DNA of 64,000 nucleotides from Megasphaera vaginalis (ex Bordigoni et al. 2020) (GTDB taxonomy: Bacteria; Bacillota; Negativicutes; Veillonellales; Megasphaeraceae): NCBI RefSeq assembly GCF_900240295.1, contig NZ_OEQB01000005.1, forward strand, positions 150,086 through 214,085, in the 5' to 3' direction. Made by a program: the position numbers and the translations under genes. Below are positions 32,712 through 42,547 of the stretch, piece by piece; the first letter of the stretch is position 1, and every line of letters begins with the position of its first letter. The notes under the pieces were generated by a model, which saw only the letters and a list, made by a program, of their open reading frames with translations, was not told the DNA's origin and did no database searches.

Positions 32712-34337
32712 ATGGATCAGAAAATGTTTTGCTTTCAATGTGAACAAACAATGGGCGGTACAGGCTGTACAGGCGGCACAGGAGTCTGCGGCAAATCGTC
32801 GGCGGCAGCAAACTTGCAGGACGAATTGACCGGCGCCCTGATCGGTCTTGCCCGTACCTGTCAATCAGTTCCGGCCACGGCGCACACGTACCGTGTCATC
32901 TTGGAAGGTCTGTTCACGACAATCACCAACGTTGACTTTAACGTCGACACGATTCAGGCCATGACCGATAAAGTCAACGCCGAAAAGGCGGCGCTCATTG
33001 CCGGCAACGAAGGCGCTTTCGACAAAGTGCGCAAGCTTTTCGGCGGCTCTTCCGCGGCAGACAAAGCCGCCGCCAACTACAACATCCAGCAAGTATGGAG
33101 CGGCAACGAAGACGTTCGTTCATTGAAATCCCTGATCCTTTTCGGCATGCGCGGCATGGCTGCCTACGCATATCACGCGCTGATGCTCGGTCACTCCAGC
33201 GATGAAGTAAATCAGTTCTTCGTCAAAGGACTCCACGCGCTCGGCGAAGACTGGGGCATGGATGAACTCTTGCCGATCGTACTGGAAACAGGTAAAGCCA
33301 ACTTCGCCTGCATGGAAATGCTCGATCGCGCCAACACGACGACATACGGCACGCCGACGCCGACGACTGTTCCCCTGACAATTGAAAAAGGACCGTTCAT
33401 CGTCGTGACCGGCCACGATTTGAAAGACCTCGAATTGCTTCTGAAACAGACAGAAGGCAAAGGCGTCAACATTTATACGCACGGGGAAATGTTACCAGCC
33501 CACGGCTATCCTGAATTGAAGAAATATAAACACCTCAAAGGCAACTTCGGCACCGCCTGGCAGAACCAACAAAAGGAATTCGACAATGTGCCGGCAGCCT
33601 TCCTCTTTACGACGAACTGTCTGATGCCGCCGCGCAAATCGTACAGCGACCGCGTCTTCACTACGGAAGTCGTCTCCTTCCCCGGTCTCGTGCATATTGA
33701 TGACAATAAAGACTTCACGCCAGTTATCAACAAAGCTCTCGAACTCGGCGGCTATGCGGAAGATCATGAAATGACCGGCATCAACGGCGGCAAAACGGTC
33801 ATGACGGGCTTTGGCCACGGTACCGTTCTCGGTGTCGCCGATAAAGTTATCGACGCCGTTAAAGCCGGCGCCATCAAACACTTCTTCCTCGTCGGCGGCT
33901 GCGACGGCGCCCGTCCGGGTCGTAACTATTACACCGAATTCGTGCAGAAAGCGCCTCAAGACTCCGTTATCCTCGCCTTGGCCTGCGGTAAATACCGCTT
34001 CAACGACCTGGATCTCGGCACCATCGGCGGACTCCCCCGCATCATGGATATGGGCCAGTGTAACGACGCCTTCAGCGCTATCAAAGTGGCTCTTGCCCTT
34101 GCGGAAGCCTTCGAATGCGGCGTAAACGAACTGCCCCTCAGCCTCGTCCTCTCTTGGTATGAACAGAAAGCCGTCTGTATTCTCCTGACGCTCCTCTACT
34201 TGGGCATCAAGAACATCTACCTCGGACCTACACTTCCCGCCTTCGTATCTCCCAATGTGCTGAACTACCTCGTAGAAAACTACAACATCAGCCCGCTCAG
34301 CACACCGGAAGAAGACTTGAAGAAAATCTTAGGATAA
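32712..34337 (+). CDS. hcp: Hybrid cluster protein (hydroxylamine reductase type)
   Basis: 541 residues. The N-terminal FCFQCEQTMGGTGCTGG gives the four cysteines of the cubane cluster. Hybrid-cluster ligands appear later: FTTNCLMPP, GGCDGARPGRNYY, ALACGKYRFN and one His/Glu set. Hcp acts against nitrosative stress, reducing nitric oxide or hydroxylamine. AGGAGG lies upstream. It follows the cupin gene in an operon that probably answers to NO through the palindrome at 32243. A terminator follows. Confidence 0.95.
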   Translation: MDQKMFCFQCEQTMGGTGCTGGTGVCGKSSAAANLQDELTGALIGLARTCQSVPATAHTYRVILEGLFTTITNVDFNVDTIQAMTDKVNAEKAALIAGNEGAFDKVRKLFGGSSAADKAAANYNIQQVWSGNEDVRSLKSLILFGMRGMAAYAYHALMLGHSSDEVNQFFVKGLHALGEDWGMDELLPIVLETGKANFACMEMLDRANTTTYGTPTPTTVPLTIEKGPFIVVTGHDLKDLELLLKQTEGKGVNIYTHGEMLPAHGYPELKKYKHLKGNFGTAWQNQQKEFDNVPAAFLFTTNCLMPPRKSYSDRVFTTEVVSFPGLVHIDDNKDFTPVINKALELGGYAEDHEMTGINGGKTVMTGFGHGTVLGVADKVIDAVKAGAIKHFFLVGGCDGARPGRNYYTEFVQKAPQDSVILALACGKYRFNDLDLGTIGGLPRIMDMGQCNDAFSAIKVALALAEAFECGVNELPLSLVLSWYEQKAVCILLTLLYLGIKNIYLGPTLPAFVSPNVLNYLVENYNISPLSTPEEDLKKILG

Positions 34338-34364
34338 ATTAAAAACATATGAGATATCATAAGA

Positions 34365-34403
34365 TTAGCCTAAAGCCAGAGATGGCCTTTAGGCTAATTT
34401 TTC
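34365..34403 (+). terminator. Terminator of cupin-hcp
   Basis: TTAGCCTAAAG (34365-34375) pairs with CTTTAGGCTAA (34387-34397), followed by TTTTTCT. Confidence 0.85.
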
Positions 34404-34520
34404 TCTATCTATTTTTTCTCTATCTATTTAATAAAGAATTACTTAGAAATACGTTTAAATCTATTTTTATAATCTTAAATATACTAACCAATAAATTTTA
34501 TACTACGAATACTCTTAATT

Positions 34521-34555
34521 GATAAGGTATAATAAGTTTCGCAAATTCAATTTCA
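34521..34555 (+). repeat. Left terminal inverted repeat of the IS256-family element
   Basis: It begins GATAAGG and contains TTTCGCAAATTCAATTTCA at 34537-34555, which matches the right end with one change in 19. Confidence 0.85.
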
Positions 34556-34629
34556 TAAAAAATAGACATAGTCTATTGCCGTCGGTAAAATTAAGTTACC
34601 AAACAAAACCCACCGAGGAGGCACTAGCT

Positions 34630-35832
34630 ATGTCTGATAACATTATACAGCTCAATGAGGATCTGATAAAGAACAATCTCAAAGATCTGGTGCGCAGCAG
34701 CGTCGAGGAAACCCTCAATGCTCTGCTTGATCATGAGGCTGATGAGCTTGTGAACGCTGGTAAATACGGGCGTTCCGGTGAACGGAAGGGCTACCGCTCC
34801 GGTCATTATGAGAGAAATTTCTCCACCACATCCGGTGATGTGATGCGCAGAGTTCCCAAACTCAAGGGCATTCAGTTTGAAACCGCTATCATCGAACGTT
34901 ACAAGCGTCGCGAATGTTCCGTCGAAGAAGCCCTGATTGAGATGTACCTGGCCGGCGTCTCCGTTCGTCGTGTTGAAGACATCACGGAAGCACTCTGGGG
35001 AAGCAAAGTGTCCCCCGGAACCATCAGCAACCTCAATAAGAAAGCATATGAACACATTGAGGAATGGCGTTCTCGTCCCCTTACTGAGGAGTACCCTTAC
35101 GTTTACGTTGACGGTGTTTACTTTAAACGCAGCTGGGGCGGAGAAATCCAGAATGTCGCTGTCCTTGTGGCCATCGGTGTGAACAATGAAGGGTATCGCG
35201 AAATCCTTGGAGCTGCTGAAGGTATGAAAGAAGATCACGAAAGCTGGAAAAACTTCTTTGTATGGTTGAAAGAGCGTGGGCTTAAAGGGGTTCGTCTCAT
35301 CATTGGAGATAAGTGTCTTGGAATGCTCGAGAGTATTCCTGAAGTCTTTCCGGAAGCCCGCTATCAGCGCTGTACAGTACATTTCTACCGAAATGTATTC
35401 ACCGTTACACCAAGAACAAAGATGCGAACCGTCGCAATGATGCTGAAAGCCATCCATGCCCAGGAAAGCAAAAAGGCTGCCAGAGAAAAAGCAGCTTCTG
35501 CAGCACAGCAACTCCGCGAAATGAAGCTGTCCGCTGCCGCCCGGAAAGTGGAGGAAAGCATCGAAGAGACGCTCACATATATGGACTATCCAACGGAACA
35601 CTGGAACCGGATCCGGACCAACAACACCACTGAACGCGTCAACAGGGAGATCAAACGCCGAACAAAAGCGATTGGAGCATTCCCTGATGGTCAAAGTGCT
35701 TTGATGCTAGTCTGTGCCCGACTGCGCCATGTAGCAGCGTCGGAATGGGGATCCAAGCGGTATCTCAACATGAATCACCTGTTTGATCTGGAACTCCAGC
35801 GCAAGGTTGACGATCAGTCTGCAACCAGTTAA
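34630..35832 (+). CDS. IS256-family (Mutator-like) transposase
   Basis: 400 residues. N-terminal RSGERKGYRSGHYERNFST and the following PKLKG match IS256 transposases. The DDE residues are in YPYVYVDGVYFKRSW (first Asp), LIIGDKCLGM (second Asp), and NTTERVNREIKRRTKAIG (Glu). YQRCTVHFYRNVF is the usual C/H motif before the insertion domain. I start at ATG 34630, with GAGGAGG upstream; the frame is open 37 codons further but that part runs into the end repeat. It appears intact and able to move. Confidence 0.95.
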   Translation: MSDNIIQLNEDLIKNNLKDLVRSSVEETLNALLDHEADELVNAGKYGRSGERKGYRSGHYERNFSTTSGDVMRRVPKLKGIQFETAIIERYKRRECSVEEALIEMYLAGVSVRRVEDITEALWGSKVSPGTISNLNKKAYEHIEEWRSRPLTEEYPYVYVDGVYFKRSWGGEIQNVAVLVAIGVNNEGYREILGAAEGMKEDHESWKNFFVWLKERGLKGVRLIIGDKCLGMLESIPEVFPEARYQRCTVHFYRNVFTVTPRTKMRTVAMMLKAIHAQESKKAAREKAASAAQQLREMKLSAAARKVEESIEETLTYMDYPTEHWNRIRTNNTTERVNREIKRRTKAIGAFPDGQSALMLVCARLRHVAASEWGSKRYLNMNHLFDLELQRKVDDQSATS

Positions 35833-35850
35833 CTATGGTACACCGGTGGC

Positions 35851-35885
35851 TGAAAATGAATTTGCGAAAGATTATTGACACTATC
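35851..35885 (-). repeat. Right terminal inverted repeat of the IS256-family element
   Basis: TGAAAATGAATTTGCGAAA at 35851-35869, then GATTATTGACACTATC to the outer end. Confidence 0.85.
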
Positions 35886-36168
35886 TCTTAATTATTTTTT
35901 TGCTAACAATTAAAAAACGATCGATAATTAATTCTCAATCTTATTTTAACAATCAATATCATCTACAAATATTCCGATAAATTTATCTCTTCTCAGTCAT
36001 TTTATCTCTCAAACTATTAATTTATCAATTAAAGCTTCTCACTTTCCGATTGGGTGATAATATTTTAAAACATTATATAATTTTAGAAAAATCATAATAA
36101 ATTACAATTATTTAATTTATCTTCATATTATTCACATACATCAAATTAGCATATATTATGTTTTTTTC
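35886..36168. other. AT-rich gap at the left edge of the island
   Basis: It starts with the 8-bp target duplication. About 280 bases of very AT-rich DNA follow, with no gene or clear hairpin. Confidence 0.5.
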
Positions 36169-37722
36169 TTACTTCCTATCTCTTTTTTTAAGGTTAATTA
36201 ATTCACTAGGGGTACATGTATAATATTTCTTAAAAACTGTACTAAAATAACTTGTATCATTAAAACCAACTTGATGAGCTATTTCGGTTACCGTAAATTT
36301 ATCTTTCTCTAATAATATTTTTGCCTCTTTCATTCGAACTTCTGTTAGATATTCTACAAATCGTTTTCCTACATATTTCTTGAAAATCCTACTAAGATAC
36401 GCGCTACTCACAAAATATTTCTTTGCAACCCCTTCTAAAGTGATGTTATTTCGATAATTATTATTAATATAAGTCATCGCTAATCCAACAATTTGTTCTG
36501 CATTATTTTGAGTCATAGACAATTTAGATATAATACTATTTATTATAATATAAATCTCATCAAATAATACCTCTACAAAATTAGCTTCGTTAATTCTATA
36601 AACAAAACGTTTTCTATAACTTATTTTTTCGTTATCTTCTATATATTCTCCATATCCATCAATTAATGCACTCCCCAATCGAATAATTATTAATTTAGCC
36701 AAGCCTGGCTTATACTCGAGGTCTTCCATCTCATTAAATAATTGCTTAACAATATTATTAGCCTGTATCACATCATATTCCTTAACAGCTTTATCAATTA
36801 ATCGAAATATACTATCAAATGCTATCTCCTTATCTTTTTGTTCGCTCTTACTAAGGTATGAGAGATTATGAGGTTTCCGCCAAAATAAATTAAAATCAAT
36901 CCTATCTTGCAATTGATGATAACTATCAAAAATGGATTTGTTTTTATCTATAAAGATCACCGCAGTACAAAAATGTATGTCATATGTTTTTTCGTCTTTT
37001 ATAAGACTATCATTCAATGTTTTTAGAATGTCCAAATTCCAGCGTTCTGAAAATATAAAAATCCTATACTCGTCCATCAATATGATCCCATATTTTTTCA
37101 ATATAGATAGTTTGAGATCTTTAATATCATTAAATTTATTAGTACCTTCCTTATTCCACGGTTCAACTCCAATAATAGCAATAGGGGAGAAGTTTTTTTT
37201 ATGACTAATCTTATAAAAAAGATTGTACACAGCTTTTTCTTCTGCCCCATTTCTTAACAGTTCCAATAATTGCCTGTTCATTACTATTGCGGATTTTTCC
37301 TGCAATTGCTGCTCCACTCTTTTTTTCTTTGACTGCTCTATTCTTTTTTTCAAAACGATTGTAATGCCTTTCTTCAAAATTTTTACAAGTTCTAATGGTC
37401 GTATAGGCTTAACAAGATAATCATTTACATCTACATGCATAGCTGTATGTATATAGTCAAATTCTTTATAAGCAGTTAATATATATATAATTATATCTGT
37501 GTTAATTTTTCGAATCTCTTTGGCTACCTCTAAACCATTAATTTCCGGCATATTAATATCTAAAATAATAAAATCCGGGGCACATTTTTTAACTAAAGCC
37601 AACGTCTCTTCTCCACTCTTAGCCGTGCCACAAATTTCGAATGGCAAATGATATTTTTTTATAACATACTCTATAAATTGATGAACAATGTACTCATCAT
37701 CAGCGACAATTAATTTATACAT
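36169..37722 (-). CDS. AraC-type (YesN-like) response regulator
   Basis: 517 residues. Receiver domain at 1-120: KLIVADDEYIVHQFIEYVI, phospho-acceptor Asp in PDFIILDINMPEINGLEVAK, and lysine in DYLVKPIRP. A long middle region of unknown fold (about 130-400) follows. The C-terminal 100 residues form an AraC HTH pair: KKYFVSSAYLSRIFKKYVG and VTEIAHQVGFNDTSYFSTV. I start at ATG 37722 after GAGGG; it directly follows the kinase stop. I infer that it binds the twin 40-bp elements at 44357 and 49657, because AraC-type proteins bind two direct half-sites 21 bp apart. Confidence 0.92.
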   Translation of the reverse strand: MYKLIVADDEYIVHQFIEYVIKKYHLPFEICGTAKSGEETLALVKKCAPDFIILDINMPEINGLEVAKEIRKINTDIIIYILTAYKEFDYIHTAMHVDVNDYLVKPIRPLELVKILKKGITIVLKKRIEQSKKKRVEQQLQEKSAIVMNRQLLELLRNGAEEKAVYNLFYKISHKKNFSPIAIIGVEPWNKEGTNKFNDIKDLKLSILKKYGIILMDEYRIFIFSERWNLDILKTLNDSLIKDEKTYDIHFCTAVIFIDKNKSIFDSYHQLQDRIDFNLFWRKPHNLSYLSKSEQKDKEIAFDSIFRLIDKAVKEYDVIQANNIVKQLFNEMEDLEYKPGLAKLIIIRLGSALIDGYGEYIEDNEKISYRKRFVYRINEANFVEVLFDEIYIIINSIISKLSMTQNNAEQIVGLAMTYINNNYRNNITLEGVAKKYFVSSAYLSRIFKKYVGKRFVEYLTEVRMKEAKILLEKDKFTVTEIAHQVGFNDTSYFSTVFKKYYTCTPSELINLKKRDRK

Positions 37723-37729
37723 GGATCCC

Positions 37730-39301
37730 TCATTCATTATTTTTATATGGAATTGTTATTTTCGCTATAGTTCCTCCACCAGTACGATGATTAAATTCCA
37801 ATTTAAACTGTCCATCAAAATAATGTTTTAGTCTAAAATAAATATTATTGATTCCGAGTCCACTAGAATTATTTTGATTTATCGCTTTTTTATCTAAATG
37901 TTTTAGTCGATACATCTCTTCTTTGGGCATTCCTTTCCCATTATCAATAACCTCTATAATTGCCCATCCATTTTTAATAACTCCATTTACACATAATACT
38001 CCCTCATAGGCAATTCCCTGAAATCCATGTAAAATTGCATTTTCAACCAAAACTAATATAGACATTAGAGGGATAGTAATTGCTTGAATTCTGGAATCAA
38101 GATTAAAATTAAATCGAAATCGATCTGGAAATCTTGTTTGTTGGATATATAAATAATCTTTTATATACTTTAATTCTTCTTCTACCCTCACTAAGGACTT
38201 TTCTTTGCCCAAGCTAAGCCTTAATAAATTAGATAATGCATACGTCAACATGGCAATTTTATCATCTCCATCTATTATGGCTTGTTGAGCAATGGTATTT
38301 AATGTATTAAATAAAAAGTGTACATTTACCTGAGATTCTAAAAATTTTATATTTGTCTTTTTCAATGAATCAACAAGCATCGTTTGCATCTTCTTTTCTT
38401 GAACTAACGTATCTTTATATTTCTTTAATTCTCTCTCTGTTTTCTGCTGAATCAATAGTTCAACCAAAGAATTGGTCATGAATGACATGGTTTTTCCAAC
38501 AGAAACAAGGTGATTACGAGACAAAAAAGGCAGTTCTAGATACGCTTTTCTCATCTTCGCGCTAAGACTTTGAATGTAATGATAATCTGTTATATCTGAA
38601 AGTTGTCCAAAACCGCAACAAAGATATCCTATAATTTTATCGTTTACGATAATTGGACCGCGGTTAATAGCTACCCCTAAATGACACTGATAAGGACCCG
38701 AAGAAACCACATTCTTAATATTTTGAGGATCCACTAAAGGACAGTTTCCGACTTTATCTTGAATACATAATTGGCATAGGGTTGTCAGATTCTTTCGATT
38801 CCCAATAACATGTCCTTTTTCATCAGTCATAACACTTTTCATATGAAATAATTCAGCAAACCCATCAATTGGATTATTAAGATTATACTCCTGAAGTAGT
38901 TTAGAATAGTCAATATCTATTAAATCTCCTATTTTATTTACAGTTTGGGGAATATCTGAATAAATAATACTAATAAAAGCCACCGAAGAATTAGTTGGAT
39001 TAATGATATGATGTACACTATTAGTGCTAATATATCCAATCTTCCCTTGATCCAATATTATTTTTCTATTGTTACACCAATGAATACATGTACCCGTAAT
39101 CCCTACAAGGACTTCGTGGTATCCAAAATGTTCATGAGGCATTTGCTCATGTAAGGGATACACCGTAACGACAGAAATAATAGGTTGAGATTTAGAATCA
39201 TCTGGATCTAGTTGTAACCAACACTGTTCTCCCCACACAAAAGTAACTTCTTTTATAATTTTCACGTTATAAAATTCTCTAATCTTATTCCTAATTTCCA
39301 T
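37730..39301 (-). CDS. Cytoplasmic sensor histidine kinase with cupin and PocR sensor domains
   Basis: 523 residues, with no signal peptide and no membrane span. Residues 25-115 form a cupin (HEQMPHEHFGYHEVLVG, GKIGYISTNSVHHIIN). Residues about 155-280 match a PocR domain (LCQLCIQDKVGNCPLVDP, GPYQCHLGVAINRGPIIV). A coiled coil (KTERELKKYKDTLVQEKKM) leads to a LytS/YesM-type His_kinase domain with QVNVHFLFNTLNTIAQQ, where the His lies, and an ATPase with VENAILHGFQ and DNGKGMP. So it senses a ligand inside the cell. I start at ATG 39301, after GGGGAGTG. It overlaps nothing and is directly followed by the response regulator. Confidence 0.9.
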   Translation of the reverse strand: MEIRNKIREFYNVKIIKEVTFVWGEQCWLQLDPDDSKSQPIISVVTVYPLHEQMPHEHFGYHEVLVGITGTCIHWCNNRKIILDQGKIGYISTNSVHHIINPTNSSVAFISIIYSDIPQTVNKIGDLIDIDYSKLLQEYNLNNPIDGFAELFHMKSVMTDEKGHVIGNRKNLTTLCQLCIQDKVGNCPLVDPQNIKNVVSSGPYQCHLGVAINRGPIIVNDKIIGYLCCGFGQLSDITDYHYIQSLSAKMRKAYLELPFLSRNHLVSVGKTMSFMTNSLVELLIQQKTERELKKYKDTLVQEKKMQTMLVDSLKKTNIKFLESQVNVHFLFNTLNTIAQQAIIDGDDKIAMLTYALSNLLRLSLGKEKSLVRVEEELKYIKDYLYIQQTRFPDRFRFNFNLDSRIQAITIPLMSILVLVENAILHGFQGIAYEGVLCVNGVIKNGWAIIEVIDNGKGMPKEEMYRLKHLDKKAINQNNSSGLGINNIYFRLKHYFDGQFKLEFNHRTGGGTIAKITIPYKNNE

Positions 39302-39608
39302 TAATAATATCACTCCCCATATTATGCTGCTTGGCATCTTTCATTAGGAGATTATTACATTAATTTTTAGTATCCCCCTATTCCTTCTCTTAATTGGTGA
39401 TTTCACAACTCATTACAAAAATCCAAAAGCTTTTATACTATACCACTGATATAAAAACTACATATTTATTTAATTTTTATTAAAATAATTCTATCTTCAA
39501 AATATTTTTATAATAAACAAAAATTACTACCATACTCAACATGTACAAATAGCAGAAGACCACATAATGTATTTTGATTTATTATGTAGCCTTCCGCACG
39601 GATTAAAG
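39302..39608. other. Gap between kinase and MFS gene; weak hairpin only
   Basis: AT-rich with no gene. An inverted repeat, CACATAAT and ATTATGTAG, at about 39560-39589 lies 20 bases past the MFS stop and may end that operon on the minus strand; the T-tail is poor. The kinase promoter should lie between 39302 and 39450. Confidence 0.4.
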
Positions 39609-40895
39609 TTAATATCGTTTCTTTAAAAATAACACAGATGCTGTTGCCAAAAGAGCAAACGTTGCTAAAAAATACATTCCAAAAACATCTGATTGTGTAA
39701 TCGTTTTAAGATATCCTACAACATATGGTCCAATAAAACCACCTAAATTGGCAACAGAATTAATAATCGCAATGCCAACGGCAGCAGAAGCTTCAGTTAA
39801 GAACATTGTAGGTAATGTCCAAAAAGTTCCTACAAAGCAATAGATAGCAGCCGTACTAACACATAAAAGGACAACCGACAGCCATAAATTATGAGTTAAC
39901 GTCAATCCAATCAAGCTAAAGAAAGCAATTGCAATCGGTAATGCAACATGATATCTTCTCTCCATCGTTTTGTCTGAATGTCGAGCAACTAAAACCATCG
40001 CAATCCCACCACAAATATATGGAATAGATGAAATTAAGCCTACTGAAGTATTAGTCAAGGTGCTAGATAAAGCTTTAATAATTTGTGGCATCCACAATCC
40101 AAGACCATATAAAGTAATAACATAACAAAGGTAGGAAAATGATAAATGCCAAACTTTTATATCAAGAAAAACCTTCCATTTATTAGTCGGAACAATCGCA
40201 CTTTTTACTTCACGTTCTTTCGCCAAAGTCGTTAATAACCATTCCTTTTCCTCTTTATCTAGGAACTTAGATTGTTCTGGTCTATCTATCATAATAAATA
40301 ACGCAACAATTCCCAACAATACGGCAGGAATGCCTTCAATTATAAATAGCCATCTCCATCCAGGAAGTCCTAACCATGCTACATTATCTAGAATAAAAGT
40401 AGATATAGGTCCTGTAATAATATTGGTTAATGCTTGACCGCACATAAAAATGGATACTGTATTGGCAAAATATTTTTCAGGAAACCAATATGTTAAGTAT
40501 AATATCATAGCGGGATAGAATCCTGCTTCACAAACCCCTAATAGCACTCGCAAAATTTCTAAATGGAAAACCGAATCAGCAAAGGCCGTAATAATAGTAA
40601 CAATGCCTCAGCTAATTAAAATTCTAGAAATCCAAATACGTGCTCCAAATCGATGCATAAGGACATTACTCGGAACTTCAAAGAAAAAATATGCTAAGAA
40701 AAATATCCCCGCAATCAAACCAAACACATCTGGAGTAATACCTAATTCACGATTCATTTCTAATGCGGCAAAGCTTATATTTACCCGATCCATTATAGAT
40801 ATCATATACATAAGCATAACTAGTGGAATTAGACGCCATCGAAGCTTACTTATCGTTTTTAACTCATCAAATGCTTTACTTTCCATTAAATCCAC
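39609..40895 (-). pseudogene. MFS organic-acid transporter (ACS type) broken by one in-frame TGA
   Basis: The frame from ATG 40895 to 39609 would give 428 residues and twelve spans with no shift, but codon 96 (40610-40608) is TGA. The context, RIWISRILIS-stop-GIVTIITAF, is where ACS-family carriers have a Trp (RILITWGIV), so TGG to TGA is the simplest change. Before it is LMYMISIMDRVNISFAALEM, the ACS signature; after it is RVLLGVCEAGFYPAMILYL. ACS carriers import sugar acids or other organic anions. It ends the ilvD-maoC-acyl-CoA dehydrogenase operon. I treat it as a recent pseudogene; readthrough is possible but not supported. Confidence 0.85.
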
Positions 40896-40922
40896 CCTCC
40901 CGATTTATTTTCACATAATAAA

Positions 40923-42065
40923 TTAAAACTTACCGAGAATAGAGCGCGAGATAACTAATCTCTGAATTTGATTAGTCCCTTCGTATATTTGTGTGATTTT
41001 AGCATCACGCAAATAACGTTCAACCGGATATTCACGTGTATATCCATATCCACCAAGAATTTGAATAGCATCTAAAGCAATTTTCACAGCGATATCACTA
41101 GCAAAAGTTTTAGCCATCGCGGCCTCTTTAGAAAAGGAAAAACCTCTATCCTTTAATTCCGCAGCATGCCTAACTAATTGCCGAGCAGCTTCAATTTGTA
41201 CAGCCATATCAGCCAACATAAATGAAATCACCTGCTGTTTCCCTATTGGTTTTCCGAACTGAACTCTAATTTTAGAATACTCCAAAGCAGCTTCATATGC
41301 AGCTTGCGCAATACCTACCGCTTGAGATGCAATACCAATACGAGCCCCATCTAAAACCACCATTGCACTAGAAAAACCTTTGCCTTCAACACCAAGTATA
41401 TTCTCTTTAGGAATATGACAATCTTGAAAAATTAATTCACGAGTTTCTGATGCCCGGATACCTAACTTATGTTCCTTTTTTCCAAAAGAAAATCCCGGAA
41501 TCCCTTTTTCGACAATGAATGCCGTGATTCCCTTGGTCCCTTGGCTTTTATCTGTACTCGCAAGAACCGTATAGATATCCGCTTCACCACCATTTGTAAT
41601 AAAACATTTACTCCCATTTAAAATATATTCGTCTCCATTTAAAAGTGCTGTAGTCTGAACGCCGGCGGCATCAGATCCCGCATTAGGTTCCGTCAACGCA
41701 AATGCTCCTATTTTTTTCCCCATTGCTAAATCTGGTATATATTTCTTCTTCTGTTCATTCGTACCATTATAGAGAATAGGCATAATTCCAGTTGAAGTAT
41801 GCACTGCCATTATGGCCCCTGTAGATGCATCCGCTTTTGATATCTCTTCAATAGCACTTATATAAGTAACGGTATCGGTTCCGGCACCTCCCAATTCTTC
41901 TGGAACAGGCATTCCCATCAAACCTAATCCTGCCATTTTGTGAATATTTTCCCAGGGGAACTCTTCTTTTTCATCCCATTCAGCTGCTTTAGGTGCTATT
42001 TCTTGTGCTGCAAAATCAGCAACAACCTTTCTTAAACTTTCCTGTTCTTCATTTAATATTGACAT
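40923..42065 (-). CDS. Acyl-CoA dehydrogenase
   Basis: 380 residues, full length. An FAD enzyme, cytoplasmic. Seen: FALTEPNAGSDAAGVQT and KCFITNGGEADIYTVLA for FAD and substrate, and QILGGYGYTREYPVERYLRD with the catalytic Glu in QIYEGTNQIQRLVI, in the short-chain position. It is closest to butyryl-CoA or 2-methylacyl-CoA dehydrogenases, but no electron-transfer flavoprotein genes are beside it. It lies 18 bases after maoC. In the proposed path it would remove hydrogen from, or reduce, the acyl-CoA made by the 2-oxoacid oxidoreductase. Confidence 0.93.
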   Translation of the reverse strand: MSILNEEQESLRKVVADFAAQEIAPKAAEWDEKEEFPWENIHKMAGLGLMGMPVPEELGGAGTDTVTYISAIEEISKADASTGAIMAVHTSTGIMPILYNGTNEQKKKYIPDLAMGKKIGAFALTEPNAGSDAAGVQTTALLNGDEYILNGSKCFITNGGEADIYTVLASTDKSQGTKGITAFIVEKGIPGFSFGKKEHKLGIRASETRELIFQDCHIPKENILGVEGKGFSSAMVVLDGARIGIASQAVGIAQAAYEAALEYSKIRVQFGKPIGKQQVISFMLADMAVQIEAARQLVRHAAELKDRGFSFSKEAAMAKTFASDIAVKIALDAIQILGGYGYTREYPVERYLRDAKITQIYEGTNQIQRLVISRSILGKF

Positions 42066-42083
42066 ATATTTACCTCCTAAATT

Positions 42084-42524
42084 TTATTTTTTCATAACCA
42101 TAGCGACCGCTTTACCATCAATTACTACTTCATCATGTTGATTTTTTATAATAGTACTCATAATTATCCTACGTTTTGCATCAATCTTTTCAATTACTTC
42201 TGCTGTAGCCGTAATTGTATCTCCAATTTTTACAGGTTTTACAAATTTTATTTCTTGGGAGAGATACAAGCCATTTTTTCCAGGAATACCACATCCCACT
42301 AACGTTGAAATAAATGAAGCGGTTAGCATACCATGACAAATTCGTTCTTCAAACATAGAAGTTTTAGCATATTCCGAATTCGCATGTAATGGATTAAAAT
42401 CTCCTATAATCCCCGCATAATTTATTACATCAGATTCGGTAATCGTTTTTGTAATACTTGCAGTCTCCCCTATTTCAATACTCTCATAAGCACGTTCTGG
42501 AACAAATTCTCTATGCATTACCAT
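42084..42524 (-). CDS. MaoC-like (R)-enoyl-CoA hydratase
   Basis: 146 residues, a single hot-dog domain. Seen: ESDVINYAGIIGDFNPLHAN with the Asp/His active pair, ICHGMLTASFISTLVGCGIP, and GDTITATAEVIEKIDA. Such proteins add water to enoyl-CoA. It sits between ilvD (23 bases) and the acyl-CoA dehydrogenase, so hydratase and dehydrogenase probably act in turn on one substrate. AAAGGAGG precedes the ATG. Confidence 0.9.
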   Translation of the reverse strand: MVMHREFVPERAYESIEIGETASITKTITESDVINYAGIIGDFNPLHANSEYAKTSMFEERICHGMLTASFISTLVGCGIPGKNGLYLSQEIKFVKPVKIGDTITATAEVIEKIDAKRRIIMSTIIKNQHDEVVIDGKAVAMVMKK

Positions 42525-42547
42525 TGCACTGCCTCCTTTTATAAAAA

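Larger units (their letters stand above)
34521..35885 (+). mobile_element. Complete IS256-family insertion sequence, 1365 bp, with 8-bp target duplication
   Basis: The left end GATAAGGTATAATAAG runs into TTTCGCAAATTCAATTTCA. The right end read inwards is GATAGTGTCAATAATC then TTTCGCAAATTCATTTTCA, so the inverted repeats match over about 35 bases with few changes. TCTTAATT occurs directly before (34513-34520) and directly after (35886-35893) and is the target duplication. GATAA ends and 8-bp duplications are typical of IS256. The transposase gene inside is intact. Confidence 0.9.

Noticed and set aside
34624..35694. 356-residue minus-strand ORF
   Set aside because: It is antisense to the IS256 transposase and has no recognisable features.
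40608..40610. Selenocysteine at the TGA of the MFS gene
   Set aside because: The family has Trp at this place and MFS carriers are not selenoproteins; a nonsense change is simpler.
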